In this document: piece after piece, positions 33,745 to 42,735 of the stretch
Numbering within the stretch: the first letter of the stretch is position 1
How the letters are laid out: each line of letters starts with the position of its first letter
DNA from: Chitinophagaceae bacterium IBVUCB2
GTDB taxonomy: Bacteria; Bacteroidota; Bacteroidia; Chitinophagales; Chitinophagaceae
NCBI GenBank assembly: GCA_002127295.1
Contig: NFUV01000002.1
Location: forward strand, 930,001-994,000
Direction: 5' to 3'
Length of the DNA: 64,000 bases
Translations under genes and position numbers: made by a program
Notes under the pieces: generated by a model
What the model was told of the DNA's origin: nothing
The model's database searches: none
What the model saw: only the letters and a program-made list of their open reading frames with translations

Positions 33745-34332
33745 ATGAATACGAACTCTCAACAAGAAAAAAGTGGCTCCGATAATCGGAGTACAAGAAC
33801 CCCCTATCGGGGGGCAGGGGGGCCGGGTATTATTTTTGAAACAGAACGTTTGGTTGTCCGGGAGTTTACGGGTGATGATTATGAGAATTATTTTATTCTT
33901 CACAGCGATCCGAAAGTGATGCAGTATATACGTCCGGCGGAGAACAGGGAGGATTGCAATAAGCGATTTGAATCAACAATTTTATTTCTTCCATCGCATG
34001 CTTACTTGGGCCGCTGGGCCGTGAATGAAAAAGAGAGTGGGAGGTTTGTGGGATGCTTTGTTATTACACCTATTCCGAAAGAGCCGGAAAGAATACAGCT
34101 TGGCTATTCGTTTATCCCGGAAGTGTGGGGCAAGGGATATGCAACAGAAGTGTCGAAGGCGGGTGTAGAATATTTTCATACTGGTACACCGCTTACAGAA
34201 TTGTATGCTGTAACAGAGACGGAGAATGTGGCTTCAGAAAATGTGTTGCGGAAAGTGGGCTTTCAAGTATTAGAAAAGAAAATGGAAGGAGAGAAGGAGT
34301 TGCTGGTGATGATCATGAGGAAAGACGTTTAG
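33745..34332 (+). CDS. GNAT-family N-acetyltransferase with repeat-derived N-terminus
   Basis: The product has 195 residues from the ATG at 33745. The RimJ/RimL-like GNAT fold starts at FETERLVVREFTGDDYENY and continues with acetyl-CoA-binding motif IQLGYSFIPEVWGKGYATE and NVASENVLRKVGFQ. The target could be a ribosomal N-terminus or a small molecule. The first 28 residues (MNTNSQQEKS to GAGGPG) are encoded by a palindrome (33777-33791) and by an inverted copy of the C/G-rich repeat that ends prfC. The true family N-terminus has no usable ATG, so this start is the likely one, or expression is impaired. Confidence 0.85.
   Translation: MNTNSQQEKSGSDNRSTRTPYRGAGGPGIIFETERLVVREFTGDDYENYFILHSDPKVMQYIRPAENREDCNKRFESTILFLPSHAYLGRWAVNEKESGRFVGCFVITPIPKEPERIQLGYSFIPEVWGKGYATEVSKAGVEYFHTGTPLTELYAVTETENVASENVLRKVGFQVLEKKMEGEKELLVMIMRKDV
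33777..33824. repeat. Palindrome plus inverted copy of the C/G-rich repeat inside a coding region
   Basis: CTCCGATAATCGGAG (33777-33791) is a perfect 7-1-7 dyad. It is followed by CCCCCTATCGGGGGGCAGG and GGGGCC, nearly the reverse complement of the hairpin at 33634-33660. Both are translated as part of the acetyltransferase gene. Confidence 0.75.
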
Positions 34333-34368
34333 GAGTTGAGAGTTTAGGGTTGAGATGAATACAAATAC

Positions 34369-34437
34369 AGGCGACCACAGATTACACAGATTAGTACACA
34401 TCTGCCTGGCGGCAGATTGCACAGATTAACACAGATT
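34369..34437. repeat. CACAGATTACACAG-type interspersed repeat with hairpin
   Basis: Copies of ACAGATTA occur in series (CCACAGATTACACAGATTAG, GCACAGATTAACACAGATTA) around ATCTGCCTGGCGGCAGAT, which forms a 7-bp stem. Such sequences are widely scattered between genes in bacterial genomes. It lies in the gap between the acetyltransferase and the convergent adhesin gene. Confidence 0.65.
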
Positions 34438-34520
34438 ATTGCTACGCAATTGCAACTTGAATGGATAATAAAATATAAACGACTTGAAACCCCTGCTTCG
34501 GATGTGTTTGGGGAGGCTAA

Positions 34521-37500
34521 TTATCGAATCAGAATAAAAGTTCCTTTTTTGAATACAGCCGGGTCGCAAGCGGTGTTTGCTTTTATTACATATACAAATA
34601 CACCGGTCTCCTGTATTACTCCTTTGTAAATTCCATTCCAGCAATCACCCACTTTGGTGGAATAAAAAACCCGTTCGCCCCAGCGGTTATAAATGCTGAA
34701 ATCAATTTCAGTTACATTGCCCCAGTATTTTATTCCATAGCAATCATTCAATCCATCATTGTTGGGTGTAAAGCCGGTGGGCATCTGGTAGTTCACCAGG
34801 TTGTCTTTGGTTACGTTCACCGTTACTGAATCTTTGTTGGTGCATCCATTGCTGTTGGTGCCACTCACTACATATTGTGTAGTAACCGTTGGGCTGGCAA
34901 CAGGTGTAGCACCTGTAGTTGTATTGAGTGTTGCTGCAGGTGACCAGGTATAAGTGGCAGCACCTGTAGCCGCTAATTTACTTTGCAGAAGTACACAGTT
35001 AATATCGTTTGATTTGGAAGTTCGTATGGTTGGCAACGGTAATGCGGTAATGATAGTAGATAAGGTAGTGCTGTTGTTACAAAGTGTATCAGTAATCAAT
35101 ACTGTATACGTAGTGGTAGCTATTGGTGTGGCCGTTGGATTTGGAATGGAAGTGCTGCTGAGTGTTGGATTGGTTTGCCACAAATAAATATCACCACCCC
35201 CGGCTACAAGTTGTATTGGCGCATTGATACAAACCTGGCCCGGCGGATTAATGCTAAATGAATTGGGTGATCGTACATCAATTTTTACTGAATCGGTATT
35301 GGTACAGGTATTGGCGCCGGTAACCGTTACTATATAATTGGTAGTACTTGCAGGCGTTGCCAGCGGCGTTGCTGATGTTGGATTGTCTAAACTTGCTGCC
35401 GGCAACCAACTGTATGCTACACCACCGCTTGCCGATAATCGAATGGAGTTGGGTGCACAAATAGTATCATTCGCTGATTTTGTAATGATAGGTTTTGGAT
35501 TCACTGTAATGTCAACGCTGTCTTTTGCTTCGCATCCTGCCAATGTAGTTCCGGTAACAATATAACGGGTAGTACCAGTTGGTGTAGCAATTGGATTGGC
35601 AATAGCAGGATCACTTAAAGTTGCGCCTTGTGTCCAGCTATAGGTAGCAGCACCGGTGGCATTTAATTGAACCGATCGTCCTTCGCAAATAGCAGTGCTG
35701 TTAGTTGCCACTACCAGCGGAGTATCTACTATTATTTTTACAGAATCTCTTTTAATAAGTACTGGTGCAAAGGAGATATCATCCAGTGCAAAATCATTCC
35801 CGATGACTTGTGTGTTCTTATTGACGATGGAAATATTGGCCGTCGTATTATTGCCGGAGTTCCAGGTAGTATAAAATTGTGTCCATGTGCAGGTAGGCAG
35901 ACTTGCTGTTATAAGTGTGCCTACATCATTATCATTAATAGAAAATCTCAACTGCGCCGGATTAGGCGGCCACAATGCCTGTATCCAGGTAGAAAAAGCA
36001 TAGTTAGTATTGGGTGTAACGGTAACCGTTTGACTCCACACTTTTACATCAGGAGTAGGGGCGCCATTTATCAGCATCATATTACCGTTGCCGCTGGTAT
36101 GATCGCCGCAATTACTTAAGGAAAGATTCCATGCCTGCGGACTGGTACCTACATAGTATTGCCCTTCTGTTAGATTCGGTGTTGCATAATTATAGGCCGA
36201 AGTAAAACCAGTATTCCCTGCATTGAAATTTCCGTTGCTGATAATATTTGTTCCGGGTATTTCGGCGGTGTAGTAATAAGTAATGTTTCGTGGTGTTGAA
36301 GTGATGGGGTTGGCTGAATTTGGGTTATCTAAATATGTTGCCGGTGTCCAGCAAAAACCTAATGATGTACTTGTACGAAGTTGTTTGGTAGTGCCAAAGC
36401 AAATGGTAGTGTCGGAGGTGAGGATGACCTGATTATCATTTTGAATATTTACTGCTATCTGTTTCAAAACAGTATCATTACAAGTAGGGTATCTTTGAAT
36501 CATTCTCACCAGGTAGTTTCCGGTGCTTGAATATATATGAGATGGTGTTGAAGTACCTGTTATTGAATTTCCATCTCCAAAATCCCATTCAATGGAATTA
36601 TAAGAAGTTGAATTTGTCAGGAAAGAAATATTTAAAGGATTACATACATCTGTGCGGAAAATAAAATCACCTTTTGGCGAACAGGATTCAATAAAACAGC
36701 TATCCTCAATAAACGAACAAACAGGATTTACACTATTTATAGCAGCTGCTCCACTTAGGGTTCCATTCCATACGGGGTTACCCTGCTTATTTAAAAGGTT
36801 ATCAAAGATATAATAAGCCAACAGACCTGTTTGTGTAGGTGGTGTTGGTAATGAACTATTCATATAGGTTCTGATTTCGGCTTGTGTTCTGGCTACATTC
36901 CAGATTCGAACCTCGTTTATATAACCTAAAAATTGTGTGTTCCACACCGTAGCATCATATCGTCCTATTTGAGTATTGAAATTATTCTGAATTAAATTAC
37001 CTGTTGCAGGAACCTGGCTCATCAAAAACCCATTCCGATAGAATTTTAAAAAGGCTCCGTCATATACCATTGCTACATGATAGTTTTTATTTAATTCAAT
37101 ATCGCAAATATCAGGTGTGGCAAAAAAACCATTTGTAGTTGTAATATAAGCATGGTTCGGTCTTAATAAATAATTGACATCATTAGGGTCAGTATGTTTT
37201 GAAACAACATCTCCTTCTGTATTATTACCTCCACCCGGCAGATAAGTTTGAGTTCTGTTTATAGTTGCTTCAACTGTAATTCTATTACCCGGAACATCCA
37301 GGTCACCTATTCGGGCATAGGAAGATGCAGAAGGTGTACTCAGCCAATTACTACAGGGTGGTATCGCACAACTGTCTGCAACGAAATTACAAGTTGGAAT
37401 TGTTGCATTAATCGTGGCACTTCCTCCAAGTGTTCCATTCCATGCAGTATTTCCCTGCTTGTTAAGAAGGTTGTCAAAAGTATAATAAGCAAGCAGACCC

Positions 37501-38090
37501 GTTTGTGTTGTAGGATTAGGCAGTGATGTATTCATGAAAGCTCTGATCTGTGATTGGGATCTGACTACATTCCATATCCTTACTTCATTGATATAGCCAA
37601 TAAGATTTGTATTATGAACTAACGCATCATAAAGACCTATTCTTGTTTGATGATTATTTTGAAACAGCGTTCCTGTAGCTGGGACACTGCTCATTAAGAA
37701 TCCATTCCGATAGAATTTCAACGTATTACCATCATACACCATTGCCGCATGATATACTTTGTTCAACTGAATTTCACAAATGGGAGGCGTAGTGAAAAAT
37801 CCGTTACTAGTTGTTATCTCAGCATTGTTAGGACGTAAAAGATAATTTGCATCGCTGGGATCCACATGTTTTGAAACTAAATCACCAGCCCAATTATATC
37901 CATTAGAATAAGGAGCTGTTCTACTGAAGATTGCCTCCACTGTAATTGTATTACCGGGTACATCGAGATCTCCAACTTTTACATAAGATTGGTAGGAAGG
38001 CAGATTTAGCCAGTTATTACAAGGGATATTAAGTTGTCCATAGCAAAGAGTATGAACTAAGAGAAATATAACAAGACCTTTAAATCTCAT
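34521..38090 (-). CDS. Giant T9SS-secreted adhesin with duplicated LamG domains and gliding-motility C-terminal domain
   Basis: The product has 1189 residues. A signal peptide (ending LCYGQ) leads to two tandem LamG/concanavalin-like domains (about 20-240 and 245-470), which are close copies (shared GDLDVPGN, NYLLRPN, FYRNGFLMS, GYINEVRIWNV). A PKD domain follows (about 480-555, IEWDFGDGNSITG). Next come about five Ig-like repeats that end in DSVTVNV-type strands. The last 90 residues are the gliding-motility-associated C-terminal domain (PTGFTPNNDGLND, YNRWGERVF, W-N-G) of type B T9SS cargo. It should be exported through the outer membrane and bind glycans or surfaces. Confidence 0.93.
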   Translation of the reverse strand: MRFKGLVIFLLVHTLCYGQLNIPCNNWLNLPSYQSYVKVGDLDVPGNTITVEAIFSRTAPYSNGYNWAGDLVSKHVDPSDANYLLRPNNAEITTSNGFFTTPPICEIQLNKVYHAAMVYDGNTLKFYRNGFLMSSVPATGTLFQNNHQTRIGLYDALVHNTNLIGYINEVRIWNVVRSQSQIRAFMNTSLPNPTTQTGLLAYYTFDNLLNKQGNTAWNGTLGGSATINATIPTCNFVADSCAIPPCSNWLSTPSASSYARIGDLDVPGNRITVEATINRTQTYLPGGGNNTEGDVVSKHTDPNDVNYLLRPNHAYITTTNGFFATPDICDIELNKNYHVAMVYDGAFLKFYRNGFLMSQVPATGNLIQNNFNTQIGRYDATVWNTQFLGYINEVRIWNVARTQAEIRTYMNSSLPTPPTQTGLLAYYIFDNLLNKQGNPVWNGTLSGAAAINSVNPVCSFIEDSCFIESCSPKGDFIFRTDVCNPLNISFLTNSTSYNSIEWDFGDGNSITGTSTPSHIYSSTGNYLVRMIQRYPTCNDTVLKQIAVNIQNDNQVILTSDTTICFGTTKQLRTSTSLGFCWTPATYLDNPNSANPITSTPRNITYYYTAEIPGTNIISNGNFNAGNTGFTSAYNYATPNLTEGQYYVGTSPQAWNLSLSNCGDHTSGNGNMMLINGAPTPDVKVWSQTVTVTPNTNYAFSTWIQALWPPNPAQLRFSINDNDVGTLITASLPTCTWTQFYTTWNSGNNTTANISIVNKNTQVIGNDFALDDISFAPVLIKRDSVKIIVDTPLVVATNSTAICEGRSVQLNATGAATYSWTQGATLSDPAIANPIATPTGTTRYIVTGTTLAGCEAKDSVDITVNPKPIITKSANDTICAPNSIRLSASGGVAYSWLPAASLDNPTSATPLATPASTTNYIVTVTGANTCTNTDSVKIDVRSPNSFSINPPGQVCINAPIQLVAGGGDIYLWQTNPTLSSTSIPNPTATPIATTTYTVLITDTLCNNSTTLSTIITALPLPTIRTSKSNDINCVLLQSKLAATGAATYTWSPAATLNTTTGATPVASPTVTTQYVVSGTNSNGCTNKDSVTVNVTKDNLVNYQMPTGFTPNNDGLNDCYGIKYWGNVTEIDFSIYNRWGERVFYSTKVGDCWNGIYKGVIQETGVFVYVIKANTACDPAVFKKGTFILIR

Positions 38091-38132
38091 AAGGTGGCTT
38101 TCCTGAAAAAGAAGATTAAAAATAATCTTTTT

Positions 38133-39464
38133 TTACACACCTGTATAATTATGCGGGGTTATCTTTTTGAGCTCTTTTTTTATGCTTTCTGCCACTTTCA
38201 GCTTATCAATAAAGTTGTGAATGGTCTTTTTGTCTATTTGCTGGGCACCCCTTGTCAGGTCTTTCAACGCTTCGTAAGGGTTAGGAAAATTTTCTCTCCG
38301 TAAAACAGTTTGAATAGCCTCCGCCACCACTGCCCAATTATTATCAAGATCGTCATATAATTTCTGGTCATTCAAAACCAGTTTACCTAATCCTTTTTCA
38401 ATGGAACGTAAGGCGATCAATGTATGTGCAAATGGTACTCCAATATTTCGCAATACAGTAGAGTCGGTTAAATCTCTTTGCAATCTTGATACCGGCAATT
38501 TTGAAGCTAAGTATTCAAACAATGCATTGGCCATTCCCAGGTTCCCTTCTGCATTTTCAAAATCAATCGGGTTTACTTTATGCGGCATGGCTGATGAGCC
38601 TATTTCACCTTTCTTAGTTTTTTGTTTGAAATATTCCATCGATACATAGCTCCATATATCACGGCAAAAATCAACCAGTATATTGTTGATCCTTTTCATA
38701 CAGTCAAAGTGGGCAGCCAGGTTATCGTAATGTTCGATCTGTGTTGTGAATTGCTGACGATTTAAACCGATATGCGAAACAAACTCATTGGCGAATTTCA
38801 CCCAATCTACTTTTGGAAAAGCAATATGATGTGCATTGAAGTTTCCTGTAGCACCACCAAATTTTCCGGTGAAAGGGATGCCAATAAATTGCTCTATTTG
38901 ATTTTGTATTCTTTCTACAAAAACCATTATTTCTTTACCCAGCCGGGTAGGGCTGGCCGGTTGCCCATGTGTATGCGCCAGCATCGGAATATCTTTCCAT
39001 TGGGCAGCCAACAATTTTAATTCTGTATTTAAATTTAATAAAGCCGGCAGGTACTCATATTCTATAGCATGCTTCCATGATAAGGGGATAGCTGTATTGT
39101 TTATGTCTTGTGATGTTAATCCAAAATGTACCCATTCTTTAGCCTCTTTTACTCCAACTTTTTCTAATTCATTTTTTAAAAAGTATTCAACTGCTTTTAC
39201 ATCATGATTGGTGGTGAATTCAATTTGCTTTATTTCCTGCGCATCTTCTGGCCCAAAATCTTCGGCTAATTTTTGGAGATGTTTTACTGCTTTTCCAGGC
39301 AACTTAAAAAACTTCTTACGTTCTAAAAACAGCAGGTATTCTACTTCCACCAGCACCCTGTATTTGATAAGTCCATATTCAGAAAAATAATCATCCAGGT
39401 GCTGCACTTGTTTGCGGTAGCGGCCATCGACGGGTGAAATAGAAGTAAGTGCTGTTAGTTCCAT
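38133..39464 (-). CDS. purB: Adenylosuccinate lyase
   Basis: The product has 443 residues. PurB catalyses two steps of purine synthesis: release of fumarate from SAICAR and from adenylosuccinate. The fumarase/aspartase signature GSSAMPHKVNPIDFENAEGN contains the mobile-loop catalytic serine. The TSxDINNTA segment (GLTSQDINNTAI) and the HTHGQPASPTRLGKE stretch, with its conserved histidines, are also present. The protein begins MELTALTSISPVDGRY, as usual for the family. It is divergent from mqnA, whose transcript starts about 50 bp away. Confidence 0.97.
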   Translation of the reverse strand: MELTALTSISPVDGRYRKQVQHLDDYFSEYGLIKYRVLVEVEYLLFLERKKFFKLPGKAVKHLQKLAEDFGPEDAQEIKQIEFTTNHDVKAVEYFLKNELEKVGVKEAKEWVHFGLTSQDINNTAIPLSWKHAIEYEYLPALLNLNTELKLLAAQWKDIPMLAHTHGQPASPTRLGKEIMVFVERIQNQIEQFIGIPFTGKFGGATGNFNAHHIAFPKVDWVKFANEFVSHIGLNRQQFTTQIEHYDNLAAHFDCMKRINNILVDFCRDIWSYVSMEYFKQKTKKGEIGSSAMPHKVNPIDFENAEGNLGMANALFEYLASKLPVSRLQRDLTDSTVLRNIGVPFAHTLIALRSIEKGLGKLVLNDQKLYDDLDNNWAVVAEAIQTVLRRENFPNPYEALKDLTRGAQQIDKKTIHNFIDKLKVAESIKKELKKITPHNYTGV

Positions 39465-39496
39465 GGTTGTGCTGGTTTTTTAATTCCTTGTTCCTG

Positions 39497-39504
39497 TACC
39501 TTTG
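39497..39504 (+). promoter_or_regulatory. TAnnTTTG -7 box of mqnA
   Basis: TACCTTTG lies 19 bp before the TTG start at 39524. It would leave a leader of about a dozen bases and rules out the longer frame that begins at 39449. Confidence 0.5.
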
Positions 39505-39523
39505 CCCGGCAAAAATAACTGAA

Positions 39524-40261
39524 TTGGGCAAGATTAAAGTTGGTATAGTTAATTACCTGAATACAAAACCATTACTCTATGGATTGGAAAGAGAGCCAAT
39601 AAAGAGTCAAATTGAACTTATCGGTGATTATCCGGCCCGTGTAGGACAAATGCTTCTTAATAACGAAATTGATGTTGGTCTTGTGCCGGTAGCACTTCTT
39701 TCAAAGTTTCCCGAATATCATATTGTAGGTAATTATTGTATAGGTACAGAGGGTGAAATTGCATCCGTTGCCCTGTTCAGTGAAGTGCCGATGAATGAAG
39801 TGCAAAAAGTTTATCTCGATTATCAAAGCCGTACTTCTGTTGCTTTGCTAAAATACCTGATGAAGGAGTATTGGGGTATCAGCCCGGAGATCGTAGAAGC
39901 GACCAATGAAGCGTATCGAAAAGAAATAAAAGGGACTACCGCCGGATTGGTTATCGGAGACAGGGCATTTGAGCAGCGAAAAATATCAACTTTTATTTAT
40001 GATCTGGGCTCTGAGTGGCGTTCTATTACAGGATTACCATTTGTGTTTGCGGCATGGGTGAGTACAAAAAAACTTCCTGATTATTTTATCCGCTTATTTG
40101 ATGAAGCTAATGCTGCCGGCTTAAAACATATTGATGAAATTGTTGCTGCTAATCCGTTTGATTTATATGACCTGAAGAAGTATTACCAACTCCACCTGAG
40201 CTATCAATTAGATTCAAAAAAAAGGGACGGGTTGTCCCGGTTTTTACAGGTAATAAAGTAG
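39524..40261 (+). CDS. mqnA: Chorismate dehydratase, futalosine pathway (MqnA)
   Basis: The product has 245 residues from a TTG start (MGKIKVGIVNYLNTKPL). MqnA converts chorismate to 3-enolpyruvylbenzoate, the first step of the futalosine route to menaquinone. The family's N-terminus (VGIVNYLNTKPL), the GDYPARVGQML and VGLVPVALL strands, YLDYQSRTSVAL, and GLVIGDRA with the C-terminal GLPFVFAAWV are all present. MqnD is related, but these motifs and the length fit MqnA better. The start is set by the -7 box at 39497; the longer frame overlaps purB. Confidence 0.88.
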   Translation: MGKIKVGIVNYLNTKPLLYGLEREPIKSQIELIGDYPARVGQMLLNNEIDVGLVPVALLSKFPEYHIVGNYCIGTEGEIASVALFSEVPMNEVQKVYLDYQSRTSVALLKYLMKEYWGISPEIVEATNEAYRKEIKGTTAGLVIGDRAFEQRKISTFIYDLGSEWRSITGLPFVFAAWVSTKKLPDYFIRLFDEANAAGLKHIDEIVAANPFDLYDLKKYYQLHLSYQLDSKKRDGLSRFLQVIK

Positions 40262-40292
40262 CAGGGTAAGGCTGTTAGGTGGTTGATTTCTT

Positions 40293-40325
40293 TTTGCTAT
40301 ACGATGCCTAAATCAAGTAAATTTG
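40293..40325 (+). promoter_or_regulatory. Bacteroidota-type promoter of the polysaccharide operon
   Basis: A TTTG -33 box (40293-40296) and a perfect TAAATTTG -7 box (40318-40325) are separated by 21 bp. The predicted transcript starts about 20 bp before the rfbF ATG and would cover the whole 40350-48509 operon. This is one of the two best promoters in the window. Confidence 0.65.
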
Positions 40326-40349
40326 CCCCCTCTATAATAACTAACATTC

Positions 40350-41126
40350 ATGAAAGTAGTAATATTTGCAGGCGGTCTTGGAACCCGAATATCTGAAGAG
40401 ACTGATACCAGACCTAAGCCAATGGTGGAAATAGGGGGCAAGCCTATCCTTTGGCATATTATGAAAATTTATAGCCAGTATGGTTTCAATGAGTTTATTA
40501 TTTGTCTGGGTTACAAGGGCTATATCATTAAGGAATATTTTATGCATTATTTTTTGCATAACTCGGATATCACCATTGAATTGGGAAATAACAAAGTTGA
40601 TATTCATGGAACCAATACTGAGTCTTTCAAAGTAACCTTAGTTGATACCGGACAGCATACAAAAACTGCGGGAAGACTGCAACAGATAAAAAAATATGTT
40701 GGTGACGAAGATTTTATGCTGACCTATGGTGATGGTGTAAGCGATGTTAATATAAATGAATTGCTGAAGTTTCATAAATCACATAGCAAAATTGCAACAG
40801 TTACAGCTGTTCAGATGGATGCAAGATTTGGGGGAATGGACCTGGCAGGAAATGGTGATGTTGTTTCTTTCAAAGAAAAGGCTAAAGATGAAAGTAAATG
40901 GATCAATGGAGGCTTCTTTGTATTAAAGCCTGAAGTTTTTAAATACCTGGATGGCAATATGAATGATATGATGTGGGAAGACGAGCCGCTGGAAAAATTG
41001 ACGAACGATAACCAACTGTCTGCATACAGGCATAAAGGTTTTTGGAAGCCTATGGATGCACTGAGAGATAAATTGGAGCTTGAGTCACTCTGGCAAACTA
41101 ACCAGGCAAAATGGAAAATTTGGTAA
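40350..41126 (+). CDS. rfbF: Glucose-1-phosphate cytidylyltransferase
   Basis: The product has 258 residues. RfbF joins CTP and glucose 1-phosphate to CDP-glucose, the entry step to CDP-linked deoxysugars. The nucleotidyltransferase signature FAGGLGTRISEETDTRPKPM is followed by VEIGGKPILWHIM, LTYGDGVSD (metal-binding Asp) and WINGGFFVLKPE; all are typical for the RfbF subgroup rather than RmlA. The stop overlaps the next start in a TAATG. It is the first gene of the operon. Confidence 0.96.
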   Translation: MKVVIFAGGLGTRISEETDTRPKPMVEIGGKPILWHIMKIYSQYGFNEFIICLGYKGYIIKEYFMHYFLHNSDITIELGNNKVDIHGTNTESFKVTLVDTGQHTKTAGRLQQIKKYVGDEDFMLTYGDGVSDVNINELLKFHKSHSKIATVTAVQMDARFGGMDLAGNGDVVSFKEKAKDESKWINGGFFVLKPEVFKYLDGNMNDMMWEDEPLEKLTNDNQLSAYRHKGFWKPMDALRDKLELESLWQTNQAKWKIW

Positions 41127-42190
41127 TGCAGCGATATCTTTCATACTATAACGGTAAAAAAGTTTTTATAACCGGGCATACTGGATTTAAAGGTTCCTGG
41201 TTGTTAGCCTGCTTGCACCAGGCAGGATCAAAAGTTAAAGGGTATGCACTTAAGCCTGAGTACGATGGGCTTTTCAATTTACTTGAGCCATTGAATATGG
41301 TAGAAAGTGTAATTGCTGATATCAGAGACAAACAAAAACTTCAAAGAGAAATAGAATCATTTCAGCCAGATTTTATTTTTCATCTTGCAGCACAACCTTT
41401 AGTAAGACGTTCATATGAAATACCTGCAGAAACTTTTGATATTAACGTAGTGGGAACCGCAAACTTATTAGAAGCTGTTACAAACTTGAAATCTAAATGC
41501 ACCGTTATAGTAGTTACTACCGATAAAGTGTATGATAATAAAGAGCAGGATCTATTATACAATGAAGATGATACACTTGGTGGTTACGACCCATATAGTG
41601 CCAGCAAAGCATGTACGGAATTAGTTGTAAATTCTTTTCGTAATTCTTTTTTTAATATCAGCGAATACGAGGAGCATAAAAAAGTTTTGGTAACTGCAAG
41701 GGCTGGTAATGTGATTGGAGGTGGAGATTGGAGTAAGGACAGAATTATACCTGATATTGTTCGGTCGCTTCAAAATCATGAATCAATTACAGTGCGCAGT
41801 CCAAAATCAGTAAGACCCTGGCAACATGTATTGGAGCCATTGAGTGGTTATTTGCAATTAGGTATGTTAGCGGATAAGGAACCTTTGACTTTTTCAAAAG
41901 CATATAATTTTGGTCCTCTACCAAACGATCATCTTACCGTGCAGGAGTTGGTAGAAAATGCAATTTTCAATTGGGGAAATGGCAATTGGTCCAATGCTTC
42001 CGATTCTATGCAACCGCATGAAGCAGGATTGCTAAAGCTTGATATAAGCCGTGCAAAGAAAGAATTAAGCTGGGAACCAAAGCTGTCAGCAAGTGAAGCA
42101 ATTGAATGGACCGTAAGTTGGTATAAAAAACCCGTTAATGAACAAGTTGAGTATTCATTTCAACAAATTAAGAACTTCTTTGCATTATGA
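41126..42190 (+). CDS. rfbG: CDP-glucose 4,6-dehydratase
   Basis: The product has 354 residues from the ATG that overlaps the rfbF stop (TAATG); an in-frame ATG at 41111 is possible but overlaps rfbF by 16 bp. The SDR fold is seen in GHTGFKGSWLL (NAD-binding), FHLAAQPLVRRSY, VVTTDKVYDN and YDPYSASKACTELV, with the Tyr-x3-Lys pair. It converts CDP-glucose into CDP-4-keto-6-deoxyglucose. GNVIGGGDWSKDRIIPD is diagnostic of RfbG. Confidence 0.96.
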   Translation: MQRYLSYYNGKKVFITGHTGFKGSWLLACLHQAGSKVKGYALKPEYDGLFNLLEPLNMVESVIADIRDKQKLQREIESFQPDFIFHLAAQPLVRRSYEIPAETFDINVVGTANLLEAVTNLKSKCTVIVVTTDKVYDNKEQDLLYNEDDTLGGYDPYSASKACTELVVNSFRNSFFNISEYEEHKKVLVTARAGNVIGGGDWSKDRIIPDIVRSLQNHESITVRSPKSVRPWQHVLEPLSGYLQLGMLADKEPLTFSKAYNFGPLPNDHLTVQELVENAIFNWGNGNWSNASDSMQPHEAGLLKLDISRAKKELSWEPKLSASEAIEWTVSWYKKPVNEQVEYSFQQIKNFFAL

Positions 42191-42732
42191 TTTTTAACTC
42201 AACTCCACTATCTGGTAGTTATACTATAGACTTAAAACCTTTTACGGATGATAGAGGTTGGTTCGGTAGATACTATTGCAAAGAAGAGTTTAAGCAAATT
42301 GGCCATACAAAAGAATGGGTGCAGATGAACCATTCTGCTAGCAATAAAAAAGGAACAATAAGGGGGCTCCATTTTCAGATTTCACCCTATAAGGAAATTA
42401 AAATGGTGAGATGTATTGCAGGAGAAATATTTGATGTAATTGTTGACCTGAGAAAAGATTCACCAACTTTTCTTCAATGGTTTGGTGTGGAATTATCTGC
42501 TCAAAATAAAAAAATGATCTATATCCCTGAAGGGTTTGCCCATGGGTTTCAATGCTTGACAGACCATTGTGAGCTATTATATCATCATTCTGAAATGTAT
42601 CAACCTAAAGCAGAAGCCGGAATCAGATTTGATGATTCAATGGTCCATATCAAATGGCCGTTACCTGTAACCATTATATCCGAAAGAGATGCAGCTCACC
42701 CATTAATTAATGAAGATTTTAAAGGCGTTTAA
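42187..42732 (+). CDS. RmlC-like sugar 3,5-epimerase
   Basis: The product has 181 residues. It belongs to the RmlC family, which epimerises C3 and/or C5 of 4-keto-6-deoxy nucleotide sugars. TIRGLHFQ carries the catalytic histidine region, followed by VRCIAGEIFDVIVDLRK, and IPEGFAHGFQ gives the usual base. In this operon its substrate is more likely CDP-4-keto-6-deoxyglucose (or a methylated product) than the dTDP sugar, since no rmlA/rmlB is present. It overlaps rfbG by 4 bp (ATGA). Confidence 0.9.
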   Translation: MIFNSTPLSGSYTIDLKPFTDDRGWFGRYYCKEEFKQIGHTKEWVQMNHSASNKKGTIRGLHFQISPYKEIKMVRCIAGEIFDVIVDLRKDSPTFLQWFGVELSAQNKKMIYIPEGFAHGFQCLTDHCELLYHHSEMYQPKAEAGIRFDDSMVHIKWPLPVTIISERDAAHPLINEDFKGV

Positions 42733-42735
42733 AAT

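Noticed and set aside
35667-36119. 150-codon plus-strand frame
   Set aside because: It lies wholly inside the T9SS adhesin gene on the other strand and shows no domain.
39449-39523. N-terminal extension of MqnA
   Set aside because: It overlaps purB, contains the -7 box, and is not similar to any MqnA N-terminus; the TTG at 39524 is the better start.
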